64,000 nt of DNA. It comes from Microvirga sp052115485 (GTDB lineage: Bacteria > Pseudomonadota > Alphaproteobacteria > Rhizobiales > Beijerinckiaceae). The notes under the pieces are model-generated. The model saw only the letters and a list, made by a program, of their open reading frames with translations, was not told the DNA's origin and searched no databases. The position numbers were made by a program, and so were the translations under genes. Shown piece after piece: positions 50,850-58,461 of this stretch; within the stretch, counting starts at the first letter, position 1; each line of letters opens with the position of its first letter. The DNA lies in NCBI RefSeq assembly GCF_052115485.1, contig NZ_JBFRGU010000001.1, positions 434,001 to 498,000 of the forward strand. Reading direction: 5' to 3'.

Positions 50850-51394
50850 CCGAGCCTGAACCGGCTATCCGGGACGCCCTGCTCGCTGCTGTCCCAAGCT
50901 TACGTGCCTTTGCGATCTCCCTCTCCGGGCAGGTCGACCGGGCGGATGATCTGGTTCAGGACACCCTTCTGAGAGCTTTGTCGAACCTTCACAGGTTCGA
51001 GCGTGGGACCAATCTGAACGCCTGGCTTTTCACCATTCTCCGTAATCTCTTTCATTCCGAGTACCGCAAGCGCCGACGGGAAGTCGAAGACCCGGAAGGC
51101 TCCTATGCCGGTCGCCTGAAAGTGCAGCCGGAACAAGGAGCTCGGCTCGATTTCGAGGATTTTCGCACCGCCCTCGCGCAATTGCCCGCCGATCAGCGCG
51201 AAGCGCTGCTTCTGGTCGGCGCGTCCGGCTTTTCCTACGAGGAAGCCGCCAATATCTGTGGTTGTGCGGTCGGAACGATCAAAAGCCGCGTCAATCGGGC
51301 AAGATCGCGGCTTGCCTCCCTTCTCAACGTGGATGATGTCGAGGATCTCGGCCCGGATCGGATGACGCGAGCAGCGCTTCAAGGGATCGTATAG
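50846..51394 (+). CDS. ecfG: EcfG, ECF sigma factor of the general stress response
   Basis: 182 residues. Region 2 is seen in ADDLVQDTLLRALSNLHRFERGTNLNAWLFTILRNLF and region 4 in LPADQREALLLVGASGFSYEEAANICGCAVGTIKSRVNRARSRL. It directs RNA polymerase to GGAAC-N16/17-CGTT promoters, several of which occur nearby. The start is the TTG at 50846, well placed after GAGGAGGAG and overlapping the nepR stop. A TTG start may keep sigma below anti-sigma. Confidence 0.96.
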   Translation: MTEPEPAIRDALLAAVPSLRAFAISLSGQVDRADDLVQDTLLRALSNLHRFERGTNLNAWLFTILRNLFHSEYRKRRREVEDPEGSYAGRLKVQPEQGARLDFEDFRTALAQLPADQREALLLVGASGFSYEEAANICGCAVGTIKSRVNRARSRLASLLNVDDVEDLGPDRMTRAALQGIV

Positions 51395-51425
51395 AGAGAA
51401 GTGAAACGCACTCTCCCGTCGTTTG

Positions 51426-51454
51426 AAAACGCCGCCCCTCGGGGCGGCGTTTTT
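51426..51454 (+). terminator. Intrinsic terminator after ecfG
   Basis: AAAACGCCGCCCC and GGGGCGGCGTTTT form a long GC-rich stem with a T-run, 31 bases after the ecfG stop. It also faces the end of the minus-strand small gene. Confidence 0.9.
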
Positions 51455-51471
51455 CGGTAAATTAGGCCCGT

Positions 51472-51645
51472 CTAGAGAGGATTTCGTCCCCTCAGGAGGC
51501 CGATAACGGCCGAAATGGCAAAAAGCACGATCGCCACGAAGAAGATCAGCTTCGCGATTTCGACTGCTGTGCCCGCAATGCCGCCGAAACCGAAAAGGGC
51601 CGCAACGAGCGCGATAATGAGAAACGTGACTGCCCATCCGAGCAT
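51472..51645 (-). CDS. DUF1328 (YtjA-type) small membrane protein
   Basis: 57 residues, two membrane helices (WAVTFLIIALVAALFGFGG and ALIFFVAIVLF-like segment AKLIFFVAIVLFAISAVIG), ending LLRGRNPL. The opening MLGWAVTFLIIALVAALFGF and the GIAGTA turn match the DUF1328/YtjA family, which is common in stress-induced gene sets. GAGGTGG precedes the ATG. A near-consensus EcfG promoter (GGAAC-N16-AGTT, 51721-51697 on the minus strand) lies upstream. Confidence 0.85.
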   Translation of the reverse strand: MLGWAVTFLIIALVAALFGFGGIAGTAVEIAKLIFFVAIVLFAISAVIGLLRGRNPL

Positions 51646-51696
51646 GGTACCACCTCACAAACCTAGAACTCGGCCTTACGCCGACCATGCACAGTC

Positions 51697-51721
51697 AACT
51701 CCAGCGAAGCATAACGGTTCC
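51697..51721 (-). promoter_or_regulatory. Possible EcfG-type promoter (imperfect) before the DUF1328 gene
   Basis: Minus-strand GGAAC (51721-51717), 16 bases, then AGTT (51700-51697), one mismatch from CGTT. It is 52 bases before the start codon. A GGAAC-N17-GTTG reading is weaker. Confidence 0.45.
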
Positions 51722-51791
51722 GCTTAAGCTGTCCGTTTGGCCTATGTGACGCGTGTTTTACTGCCCATTTCACTACCTATCGTTGATTTTT

Positions 51792-51816
51792 GGAACCCAA
51801 GCATGGCCGGCACGTT
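51792..51816 (+). promoter_or_regulatory. EcfG-type promoter of the 67-residue membrane protein gene
   Basis: GGAAC (51792-51796), 16-base spacer, CGTT (51813-51816): full consensus, 26 bases before the start codon, leaving a short leader with GGAGG. Confidence 0.82.
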
Positions 51817-51842
51817 CTCCTCCCTGCACGGAGGAAAAGAAA

Positions 51843-52046
51843 ATGGATCGTTCGGTTGCTCTTCGCGCCTGCGTCATCTTTATGATCGCCATGGGAATCG
51901 CGGCGGCTGTGGGTGTGTCGGCACAGGCCGATATCGCTGAAGCGCTGTTTGTTATCAGCGGCTCGCTGGGCGTGATAATGCTCTTCTTCGCCCTGACCGC
52001 GCCGACCTATACACCTCTGCCCCTGCGCTCGCGCCGACGCGATTGA
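51843..52046 (+). CDS. Small two-helix membrane protein, EcfG-promoted
   Basis: 67 residues. Two hydrophobic helices (ACVIFMIAMGIAAAVGVSA and ALFVISGSLGVIMLFFALTA) are joined by a short acidic turn and end in a basic tail (PLRSRRRD). No named family is recognised. GGAGGAAAAG lies just before the ATG, and a perfect EcfG-type promoter precedes it, so stress induction is likely. A terminator follows 23 bases after the stop. Confidence 0.78.
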   Translation: MDRSVALRACVIFMIAMGIAAAVGVSAQADIAEALFVISGSLGVIMLFFALTAPTYTPLPLRSRRRD

Positions 52047-52069
52047 GCCACGTCCTTCCAGCTTCTTGA

Positions 52070-52092
52070 GGCACCCTGCACGGGTGCCTTTT
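52070..52092 (+). terminator. Intrinsic terminator after the small membrane protein gene
   Basis: GGCACCC and GGGTGCC with a TGCAC loop, followed by TTTT. Confidence 0.88.
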
Positions 52093-52109
52093 GATTCTCT
52101 GAAAAGATA

Positions 52110-52137
52110 AAGCCCGCTCTGATACCGGAGCGGGCTT
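52110..52137 (-). terminator. Intrinsic terminator of the permease gene
   Basis: AAGCCCGCTC pairs with GAGCGGGCTT; on the minus strand the stem is followed by TATCTTTTC. It begins 25 bases after the permease stop. Confidence 0.8.
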
Positions 52138-52161
52138 CGCTTTTCGTGCCGGAGGCCGGAG

Positions 52162-53499
52162 TTACTCCGCCGGTTGCACCGCTTTGGCTGCCTCGCGACC
52201 ATCCCCACCCCGCAGCAGATGATAGAGGAGGATGGCACTGAAGGTCGCTGTGCCGATGCCGTCGAGGGTAAAGCCCGCGAGCGTGAGCTTGAAGTTGCCT
52301 GCGCCGAGCACCAGCGCCACAGCCACCGTGATGAGGTTTCTGGGGTTTGAGAAATCGACCTTGTTCTCCACCCAGATCCGGCCCGCCGTCGCAGCGATCA
52401 GGCCGAACACGACGATCGACAAGCCACCCAGGACCGGAATCGGAATTGTGGCGATGAACGCGCCAAACTTGGGAGATAGGCCGAGCAGGAGTGCGATGGC
52501 CGCCGCGACGATGAAGATCAGCGTCGAATAAATACGGGTCACGGACATGACGCCCATGTTTTCCGCGTAAGTGGTCATGCCCGTTCCGCCGAAGGCCCCC
52601 GAGACGATTGTGGCAACGCCGTCACCCATGAAGGCGCGACCGAGATACGGATCGAGATTTCGGCCGGTCATGGCGCTGATCGCCTTGATGTGCCCGAGGT
52701 TTTCGGCAACCAGGATGATGGCGACGGGAGCAATGAGGCTCATGCCCTGCACCGTGAAAACGGGGCTCTGGAAGTGCGGCAGGCCGAACCAGGCCGCCTC
52801 GCCGATCTTCGTGAAATCGATGGCCTGTCCATAACCCAGAACGTTCGCACCGATGTAATAAGCGAGATACCCGCCCGCGCCTCCGAGCAGAACCGGCAGA
52901 CGGCGCCAGATGCCCGGCGCATAGACCGCGACGAACCCGACCGCGAGCACGGTGAGAATCGAAATCCACCGGGCGAACGACGTTCCGGCCGCGTTGTCGG
53001 GCGTGATACCCGAAGCACTGTTGATGGCAATCGGTGCCAACACCAGACCGATCGCCGCGACGATGGCGCCGGTCACCACCGGAGGCATCAGCTTTTCGAC
53101 CCAGCGATAACCGGCCATCTGCACGATGATGCCGATGAGCGCATAGAGGACGCCCGCGGCGATGATGCCGCCGAGTGCGATCGGGATGTTGGGATTGGGA
53201 CTTCCAACTGTAGCACCTGTCGCGACAAGCACCGGCCCGATGAAAGCGAAGCTGGAACCGAGATAGCTCGGCACGCGCCCGCCGACGATGATGAAGAAGA
53301 GCAGCGTCGCGACGCCGGAGAAGAAGATCGAGACGTTCGGATCGAAGCCCATCAGAATTGGGGCCAAAGCCGTCGAGCCGAACATGGCGACGACGTGTTG
53401 AACGCCCGCGACGATGGTCTGCCCTGTCGGCAGCCGCTCGTCAGGCAGAATGATCCCTTCGGTCTTCAGGGTCCAGCGCGGTAGAAAACCATTCTTCAT
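52162..53499 (-). CDS. uraA: Uracil/xanthine permease (NCS2 family, UraA-like)
   Basis: 445 residues with about 14 membrane segments. NCS2 motifs are seen in order: QHVVAMFGSTALAPILMGFD, GRVPSYLGSSFAFIGPVL, AENLGHIKAISAMTGRNLDPYLGRA with the first substrate-site Glu, and GGTGMTTYAENMGVMSVTRIYS with the second Glu. The latter two fit the uracil-transporting branch more than xanthine. It is a proton symporter in the inner membrane. The ATG at 53499 (MKNGFL) is chosen; the frame is open far upstream but that part is antisense to the esterase gene. Confidence 0.9.
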   Translation of the reverse strand: MKNGFLPRWTLKTEGIILPDERLPTGQTIVAGVQHVVAMFGSTALAPILMGFDPNVSIFFSGVATLLFFIIVGGRVPSYLGSSFAFIGPVLVATGATVGSPNPNIPIALGGIIAAGVLYALIGIIVQMAGYRWVEKLMPPVVTGAIVAAIGLVLAPIAINSASGITPDNAAGTSFARWISILTVLAVGFVAVYAPGIWRRLPVLLGGAGGYLAYYIGANVLGYGQAIDFTKIGEAAWFGLPHFQSPVFTVQGMSLIAPVAIILVAENLGHIKAISAMTGRNLDPYLGRAFMGDGVATIVSGAFGGTGMTTYAENMGVMSVTRIYSTLIFIVAAAIALLLGLSPKFGAFIATIPIPVLGGLSIVVFGLIAATAGRIWVENKVDFSNPRNLITVAVALVLGAGNFKLTLAGFTLDGIGTATFSAILLYHLLRGGDGREAAKAVQPAE

Positions 53500-53655
53500 G
53501 TTTGTACCCCCAATAACGTTTGGCGATTTGTGGTCGCGTCGAGGGTGTAAAACGGCTGGCGGGAATCTGAAATTGTTAATTGCGGGCGCCGGAGATTTTC
53601 TGGACAGATCCCACGCGATTGGGCAGCCTGAGGACGACATTCCTCTGGAGCGATC

Positions 53656-54675
53656 ATGCGCAAAGACCATTCCCTTCCCGAAGGCTCGATCAAAAGCCTC
53701 TGGATCGACAGCCAAGCCCTGAAAGGGAATTTTCTCGGCGATCCGTCCCAGCGCCGGGTCGACGTGTACATCCCGGCCGGGCATGACGGACGGGGATTGC
53801 CGCTCCTTGTCGATCTCGTCGGTTATACGGCAGGCGGACCGGCCCATACGAACTGGAAGAACTATGGCGAGAATGTTCCGGAGCGGCTCGACCGGCTCAT
53901 CGGTTCGGGCGCGATGCCGCCCGTTGTCGTCGCCTTTCCCGATTGCTTCACGCGGCTCGGCGGCAACCAGTATATCGACAGCACCGCCATGGGCGCGTGG
54001 GAGACCTTCCTGATCCGCGAGATGCTTCCATTCGTGGAAGCGCAGGTCGGCTGCGGCGGCCACGGGCGACGCGGCGTCTTCGGGAAAAGCTCAGGCGGCT
54101 TTGGCGCCATCGTCCACGCGCTGCGCCACGGCGGCGACGTGTGGGCAGCCGCCGCGTGCCATTCCGGCGATATGGGATTCGAGTTCATCTATCACCTGGG
54201 TGAATTCGCCAGCACCCTCCGACATCTTGCCGGGCACGACATGTCCATCGAGGCCTTCATCCGCAAATTCGAGGCCGGCCCGAAGGCGAAGGATGCCGAT
54301 TGGCACACGCTGATGATCCTCGCGCAATGCGCCACGTTCGATCCCGACCCGCAGCAATTCTACGGCATCCGCCTCCCCGTCGATCACGAGACTTGCGAGT
54401 TCATTCCCGAGCGCTGGGCCAACTGGCTCCGCTGGGACCCGGTGCGCATGGCGGATAAAGCCACCCACCTCGATGCCCTACGCCGCATGAAACTCGTCTT
54501 CATCGATTGCGGCACCATCGACCAATACAATCTCATCCACGGCGCCCGCATCCTCAACCGCAAACTCAATGCCGCGAACGTCCCTCATGTTTATGAGGAG
54601 TTTCACGACAACCATTCCTCGGTCGACTACCGCATGGACCGCAGCTTGCCGCTGCTGGCGCGGGCGTTGAGTTAG
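53656..54675 (+). CDS. Esterase, alpha/beta-hydrolase fold (PF00756-type)
   Basis: 339 residues. The nucleophile elbow is FGKSSGGFGAIV, PPVVVAFPDCFTRLGGNQYIDS is the family strand before it, and the late histidine is in FHDNHSSVDYRMD. This is the enterochelin-esterase/S-formylglutathione-hydrolase-like group. There is no signal peptide, so it is likely cytoplasmic. The substrate is unknown. It is divergent from the permease gene. Confidence 0.85.
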   Translation: MRKDHSLPEGSIKSLWIDSQALKGNFLGDPSQRRVDVYIPAGHDGRGLPLLVDLVGYTAGGPAHTNWKNYGENVPERLDRLIGSGAMPPVVVAFPDCFTRLGGNQYIDSTAMGAWETFLIREMLPFVEAQVGCGGHGRRGVFGKSSGGFGAIVHALRHGGDVWAAAACHSGDMGFEFIYHLGEFASTLRHLAGHDMSIEAFIRKFEAGPKAKDADWHTLMILAQCATFDPDPQQFYGIRLPVDHETCEFIPERWANWLRWDPVRMADKATHLDALRRMKLVFIDCGTIDQYNLIHGARILNRKLNAANVPHVYEEFHDNHSSVDYRMDRSLPLLARALS

Positions 54676-54901
54676 GGAGCGGGCAGAGGCGTGTCGGCAG
54701 CACTCAAGGACTCGAGTAGCCTTGGGCCCATCGATCAGGAGCTTGATCGGTTGCTCATCGCGTCAAAAGCCCCGTCTGAGACTTAGCATCCCACGCCAAA
54801 CTCAGCGAACGACAACAAACAAAGCGTGGTCCCGTCATAGCGAGAACGCTGCGATGAGGATTTCCTTCGTCGCCATGTAGAGGTTGTTCTTTTTCAACTC
54901 C

Positions 54902-55762
54902 TCAAACAAACCGCTTCGCCCCCGCAACGCAAACCACGACAAGTCCCGTCGCCGCGATCATCGTCCAAGCGACCGGCTCATGGAGCAGCAGAGCCGCGAG
55001 CGCTAACCCGAAGAAGGGTTGGAGCAGTTGCAGTTGGCCGACGCCTGCGATGCCTCCCAGCGCGAGGCCGCGATACCAGAAGACGAAGCCGATCAGCATG
55101 CTGAAGATCGACACATAGGCGAGCCCGAGCCACGCCGGGCCCCCGATGCCGTTCCAGGATTCCGGCATCGTGATCAGCGCGACGATGGCCATCATCGGCA
55201 GCGATAAAAGCAGGGCCCATGAGATGACCTGCCAGCCGCCGAGCCGTCGCGAGAGTGTCGCCCCTTCGGCATAGCCGAGGCCGCACAGCAGGATGGCGGC
55301 CACCATCAGCAAATCGCCCGAGAGCGAACCCGAGCCGCTGTTGAACAGGGCAAAACCCGCGACGGTCGCCGCCCCTAAGCCAGAGAACAGCCAGAACACG
55401 GACTTGGGCCTCTCGCCGCCGCGCAGCACGCCGAAGATGGCAGTCGCGAGCGGCAGGAGGCCGATGAAGACAATGGAACGCGCCGAGGTGATGTGCTGAA
55501 GCGCAAGTGCCGTCAGCAGCGGGAAGCCGACCACGACGCCGAGCGCAACCACGATGAGTGAGCCGAGATCACCGCGCGCGGGCCTCACCTGCCGAAGCAG
55601 AACGAGGAACGCCGCTCCGAGAAGTGCGGCGATCACGGCTCGGGCCGAGGTCAGAAACAGGGGCGAGAAGTCACCGACGGCCACCCGCGTCGCCGGCAGG
55701 GAGCCGCTGAAGATGATGACACCCACGAGGCCACTGCCCCATCCATCCGTCGTTCGATCCAT
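54902..55762 (-). CDS. EamA/DMT-family transporter
   Basis: 286 residues with ten hydrophobic helices arranged as two five-helix EamA repeats (GVIIFSGSLPATRVAVGDFSPLFLTSARAVIAALLGAAFL in the first; WQVISWALLLSLPMMAIVALI in the second). Members export metabolites such as amino acids or purines; the substrate is not predictable. The ATG at 55762 is preferred over an upstream TTG. The 226-base gap after its stop (54676-54901) shows no gene or clear signal. Confidence 0.88.
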   Translation of the reverse strand: MDRTTDGWGSGLVGVIIFSGSLPATRVAVGDFSPLFLTSARAVIAALLGAAFLVLLRQVRPARGDLGSLIVVALGVVVGFPLLTALALQHITSARSIVFIGLLPLATAIFGVLRGGERPKSVFWLFSGLGAATVAGFALFNSGSGSLSGDLLMVAAILLCGLGYAEGATLSRRLGGWQVISWALLLSLPMMAIVALITMPESWNGIGGPAWLGLAYVSIFSMLIGFVFWYRGLALGGIAGVGQLQLLQPFFGLALAALLLHEPVAWTMIAATGLVVVCVAGAKRFV

Positions 55763-55914
55763 GATGCCTCGCTTGTGCAAGTGGCATATGCATACAGTTT
55801 TGCCAAATCGTATGGCGCTGTTTCTGTCCGCGCCAGCCCCTGTTTCTTAAGGTATTACGGCAGCACGCGCGGCTGAGGATGCTCGATACGCTGACACGCC
55901 TTCCCTCTCGCCGA

Positions 55915-56526
55915 TCAGAACTCGATCCCCGCCTGCGTTTTCACGCCGGCCGAGAAGTGATGCTTCACGAGGCTCATCTCGGTGACGAGATCGGCGGCCT
56001 CGATCAGTTCCGGCTTCGCGTTGCGGCCGGTGACGACCACGTGCAGATCGGGACGGCGAGATTTGAGCGCCGCGACCACCTCGTCGAGGGGCACATAATC
56101 GTAGCGCAGCGCGATGTTCAGTTCATCGAGGATGAGGAGCTTGATATCGTCCCGCGCCATCAACTCACACGCCTTGTCCCAGGCGCGGCGGGCGGCGGCC
56201 ACGTCGCGGTCGCGGTCTTGCGTCTCCCAGGTGAAGCCTTCGCCCATGGTGTGCCATTCCACGAGATCGTCGAAGCGCTCCAAGGCCGTGCGCTCGCCGG
56301 TGCTCCAGGCCCCCTTGATGAACTGCACCACGCCGACCTTCCAACCATGGCCGAGCGCGCGTAGCAGCAGCCCGAAGGCCGCCGTCGATTTACCCTTCCC
56401 CGGTCCGGTATGAACGAGCAGCAGGCCTTTCTCCACCGTTTTCGAGGCGACCTCGCGATCCTGTACTTCCTTGCGCTTGGCCATCTTGGCGCGATGGCGG
56501 GCGGCTTCCTCTTCGGTCTGCGTCAT
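55915..56526 (-). CDS. cobO: Cob(I)yrinic acid a,c-diamide adenosyltransferase
   Basis: About 203 residues of the CobO/BtuR/CobA family. The P-loop is VHTGPGKGKSTAAFGLLLRALGHG, with VVQFIKGAWSTGE and LLILDELNIALRYDYV downstream and the C-terminal HHFSAGVKTQAGIEF typical of CobO. It adds the adenosyl group to the corrin cobalt. The ATG at 56526 has GGAG nine bases upstream; a start at 56541 is possible. It is divergent from the riboswitch-controlled cob operon, and it makes the cofactor form needed by methylmalonyl-CoA mutase. Confidence 0.95.
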   Translation of the reverse strand: MTQTEEEAARHRAKMAKRKEVQDREVASKTVEKGLLLVHTGPGKGKSTAAFGLLLRALGHGWKVGVVQFIKGAWSTGERTALERFDDLVEWHTMGEGFTWETQDRDRDVAAARRAWDKACELMARDDIKLLILDELNIALRYDYVPLDEVVAALKSRRPDLHVVVTGRNAKPELIEAADLVTEMSLVKHHFSAGVKTQAGIEF

Positions 56527-56664
56527 GGCGATTTTCTCCATCCAGCCCTGCTTCCTGCGCATCCGTGATGCCCGCCGTCAATCTCCATCCCGATTCCTGT
56601 GCCCCTATCCTCATCAAACTGAGTCACGCCCCCCGATTGCGGCGCGTCTGCGGACAGGTTATGA

Positions 56665-56830
56665 ACACAACCGACGGTGCCTCGAAGAGAGGTGAAAAGG
56701 GAACGCGGTCAAGAAGCCGCGGCTGCCCCCGCAACTGTAAACGGCGATGTCCGTTCCTCGAGCCACTGGATCGCGATCCGGGAAGGCGGAACGGGCTTTT
56801 TAGAGCCGTAAGCCAGGAGACCTGCCGTCA
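56665..56830 (+). promoter_or_regulatory. Cobalamin riboswitch
   Basis: All core elements are in order: AAGGGAACGCGGTC at about 56698, GGCTGCCCCCGCAACTGTAA at 56721-56740, GCCACTG at 56762, GGGAAGGCGGAACGGG near 56780, and the B12 box AGCCAGGAGACCTGCC at 56811-56826. It should shut down the downstream cob operon when adenosylcobalamin is plentiful. The further 180 bases to the first start codon contain the expression platform; I cannot define a terminator or anti-RBS helix by eye. Confidence 0.95.
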
Positions 56831-57009
56831 CAACTGCTTCTTCGGGTCGTGTGGGCGGGGTGTCCAGGCGGCTGCATCGGGTTTTGTATTTAACCCGGCT
56901 TCATCCGTGGAAGCTTTGAGGCCTCGCAAGGGCCGAACGACGGAGAAGCGCATGCGCTCACGATCCCGCAATCGATCAGGCCATTCAGGCCGAGCGGTGC
57001 AGCGCGAGC

Positions 57010-57429
57010 ATGCTTGATTCCGGCACCGCTCCCCCTTTCGACGAAGTCCGGCTCCTCGTCTGCATCACCTGCCGCAAAGCGGGCGAGCCCGACGATGCAG
57101 TGCGCCCTGGCGCGCGTCTGCACACGGCTTTGACCGAAGCATTGAAAGAGGCCGGTCCCGATTTTCCGAAAGTCAGCATCGAGCCCGTCGAGTGCCTGAG
57201 CGTGTGCAAACGCCCCTGCACCATGGCACTCTCCGCGCCCGGACGCTGGACCTACATTTACGGCGATCTCGATCCGCAAATCTCCATCGACGCTATTCTC
57301 GACGGCTTGCGCCGCTACCACGCCACAGACAACGGCATCGTGCCCTGGCGCGAGCGCCCCGAAGCGTTCCGCAAGGGCGTCGTCGCGCGCATCCCCCCTC
57401 TTTCTCGCTCACCGGAAAAGACCTCATGA
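57010..57429 (+). CDS. DUF1636 metal-binding protein
   Basis: 139 residues. Cysteine motifs LLVCITCRKAG and VECLSVCKRPCTMAL are typical of the DUF1636/COG5469 predicted metal-binding family, with a thioredoxin-like ferredoxin layout. Members are found in B12-regulated operons next to cobW, as here, and may handle cobalt or a cluster. The role is inferred from context. Its stop overlaps the cobW start (ATGA), and it is the first gene after the riboswitch. Confidence 0.88.
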   Translation: MLDSGTAPPFDEVRLLVCITCRKAGEPDDAVRPGARLHTALTEALKEAGPDFPKVSIEPVECLSVCKRPCTMALSAPGRWTYIYGDLDPQISIDAILDGLRRYHATDNGIVPWRERPEAFRKGVVARIPPLSRSPEKTS

Positions 57430-58460
57430 CCAATCTCGCCAAGATCCCCTGCACCATCATCACCGGCTTTCTCGGCGCGGGAAAAACGACGCTCGTGCGC
57501 AATCTTCTCGAAAACGCGGGCGGACGCCGCCTCGCGGTTCTCGTCAACGAATTCGGCGATATCGGCTTCGATGGCTCGTTCATCGAGGGATGCGGCATCG
57601 AAGGCTGTTCGCAGGAGGATATCGTGGAACTCCCGAACGGTTGCATCTGCTGCACCGTCGCGGATGATTTCGTGCCTGCGCTCAACAAGCTTCTCGACCG
57701 CGCGAACCCGCCCGATCACATCCTCATCGAAACCTCCGGCCTCGCCTTGCCGAAGCCGCTCGTGACCGCCTTCAACTGGCCCGCTATCCGCTCCCGCGTG
57801 ACGGTGGACGGCGTCATCGCCGTGGTCGATGCTCCAGCTGTCGCGGCAGGTGTTTTTGCCGACGATCCCGACGCGCTCGAAGCGCAGCGCGCGGCGGATG
57901 CTTCCGTCGAACACGAGAACCCGCTGGAGGAAGTGTTCGAGGATCAATTGCTCTGCGCCGACATGATCCTGCTCAACAAGGTCGATCTCCTCGACGAGGT
58001 CGAGCGCGCCCGTGTGAAGGCGGACATCGCCGAACACCTGCCGCGTTCGGTCAAGATCGTAGAGACGGATCACAGCCGCGTCGATCCCTCGCTCATTCTT
58101 GGCTTGAACGCCGAAGCAGAATCCGATCTCGCCGCGCGTCCCTCCCATCATGATGCGGAGGAAGGGCACGATCACGACGATTTCGAAAGCGTGGCGATCC
58201 CGGTCGGCTCCGTGCTTTCAGCCGATGTCCTGCTCACGCGTGTCGGGCTCGCGGCGGAAGCGGAAGGCGTGTTGCGCATCAAGGGTTTTGTGCCGGTGGA
58301 AGGCCGCCCCATGCGCCTCGTGGTGCAGGGCGTCGGCCGCCGTGTCGCGCATCACTACGACCGTCCCTGGAACGCGGACGAGGAGCGCAACGGCCGCCTC
58401 GTCGTAATCGGCCTCAAGGGTTTCGACAAAAACGCGGTCGAGACCGCGCTCGCTGGCTAA
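57426..58460 (+). CDS. cobW: CobW, G3E-family GTPase/metal chaperone
   Basis: 344 residues. The P-loop is GFLGAGKTTLVRNLL, the metal-binding motif GCICCTVADDF, the switch ETSGLALPKPL and the base specificity NKVD. A His/Asp-rich loop (SHHDAEEGHDHDDF) precedes the C-terminal CobW domain. It is thought to supply cobalt to cobaltochelatase, whose large subunit is the next gene. The ATG overlaps the previous stop. Confidence 0.95.
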   Translation: MTNLAKIPCTIITGFLGAGKTTLVRNLLENAGGRRLAVLVNEFGDIGFDGSFIEGCGIEGCSQEDIVELPNGCICCTVADDFVPALNKLLDRANPPDHILIETSGLALPKPLVTAFNWPAIRSRVTVDGVIAVVDAPAVAAGVFADDPDALEAQRAADASVEHENPLEEVFEDQLLCADMILLNKVDLLDEVERARVKADIAEHLPRSVKIVETDHSRVDPSLILGLNAEAESDLAARPSHHDAEEGHDHDDFESVAIPVGSVLSADVLLTRVGLAAEAEGVLRIKGFVPVEGRPMRLVVQGVGRRVAHHYDRPWNADEERNGRLVVIGLKGFDKNAVETALAG

Positions 58461-58461
58461 G

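Noticed and set aside
52162..54063. Extended N terminus of the uracil permease frame
   Set aside because: The part upstream of 53499 is antisense to the esterase gene and lacks permease similarity.
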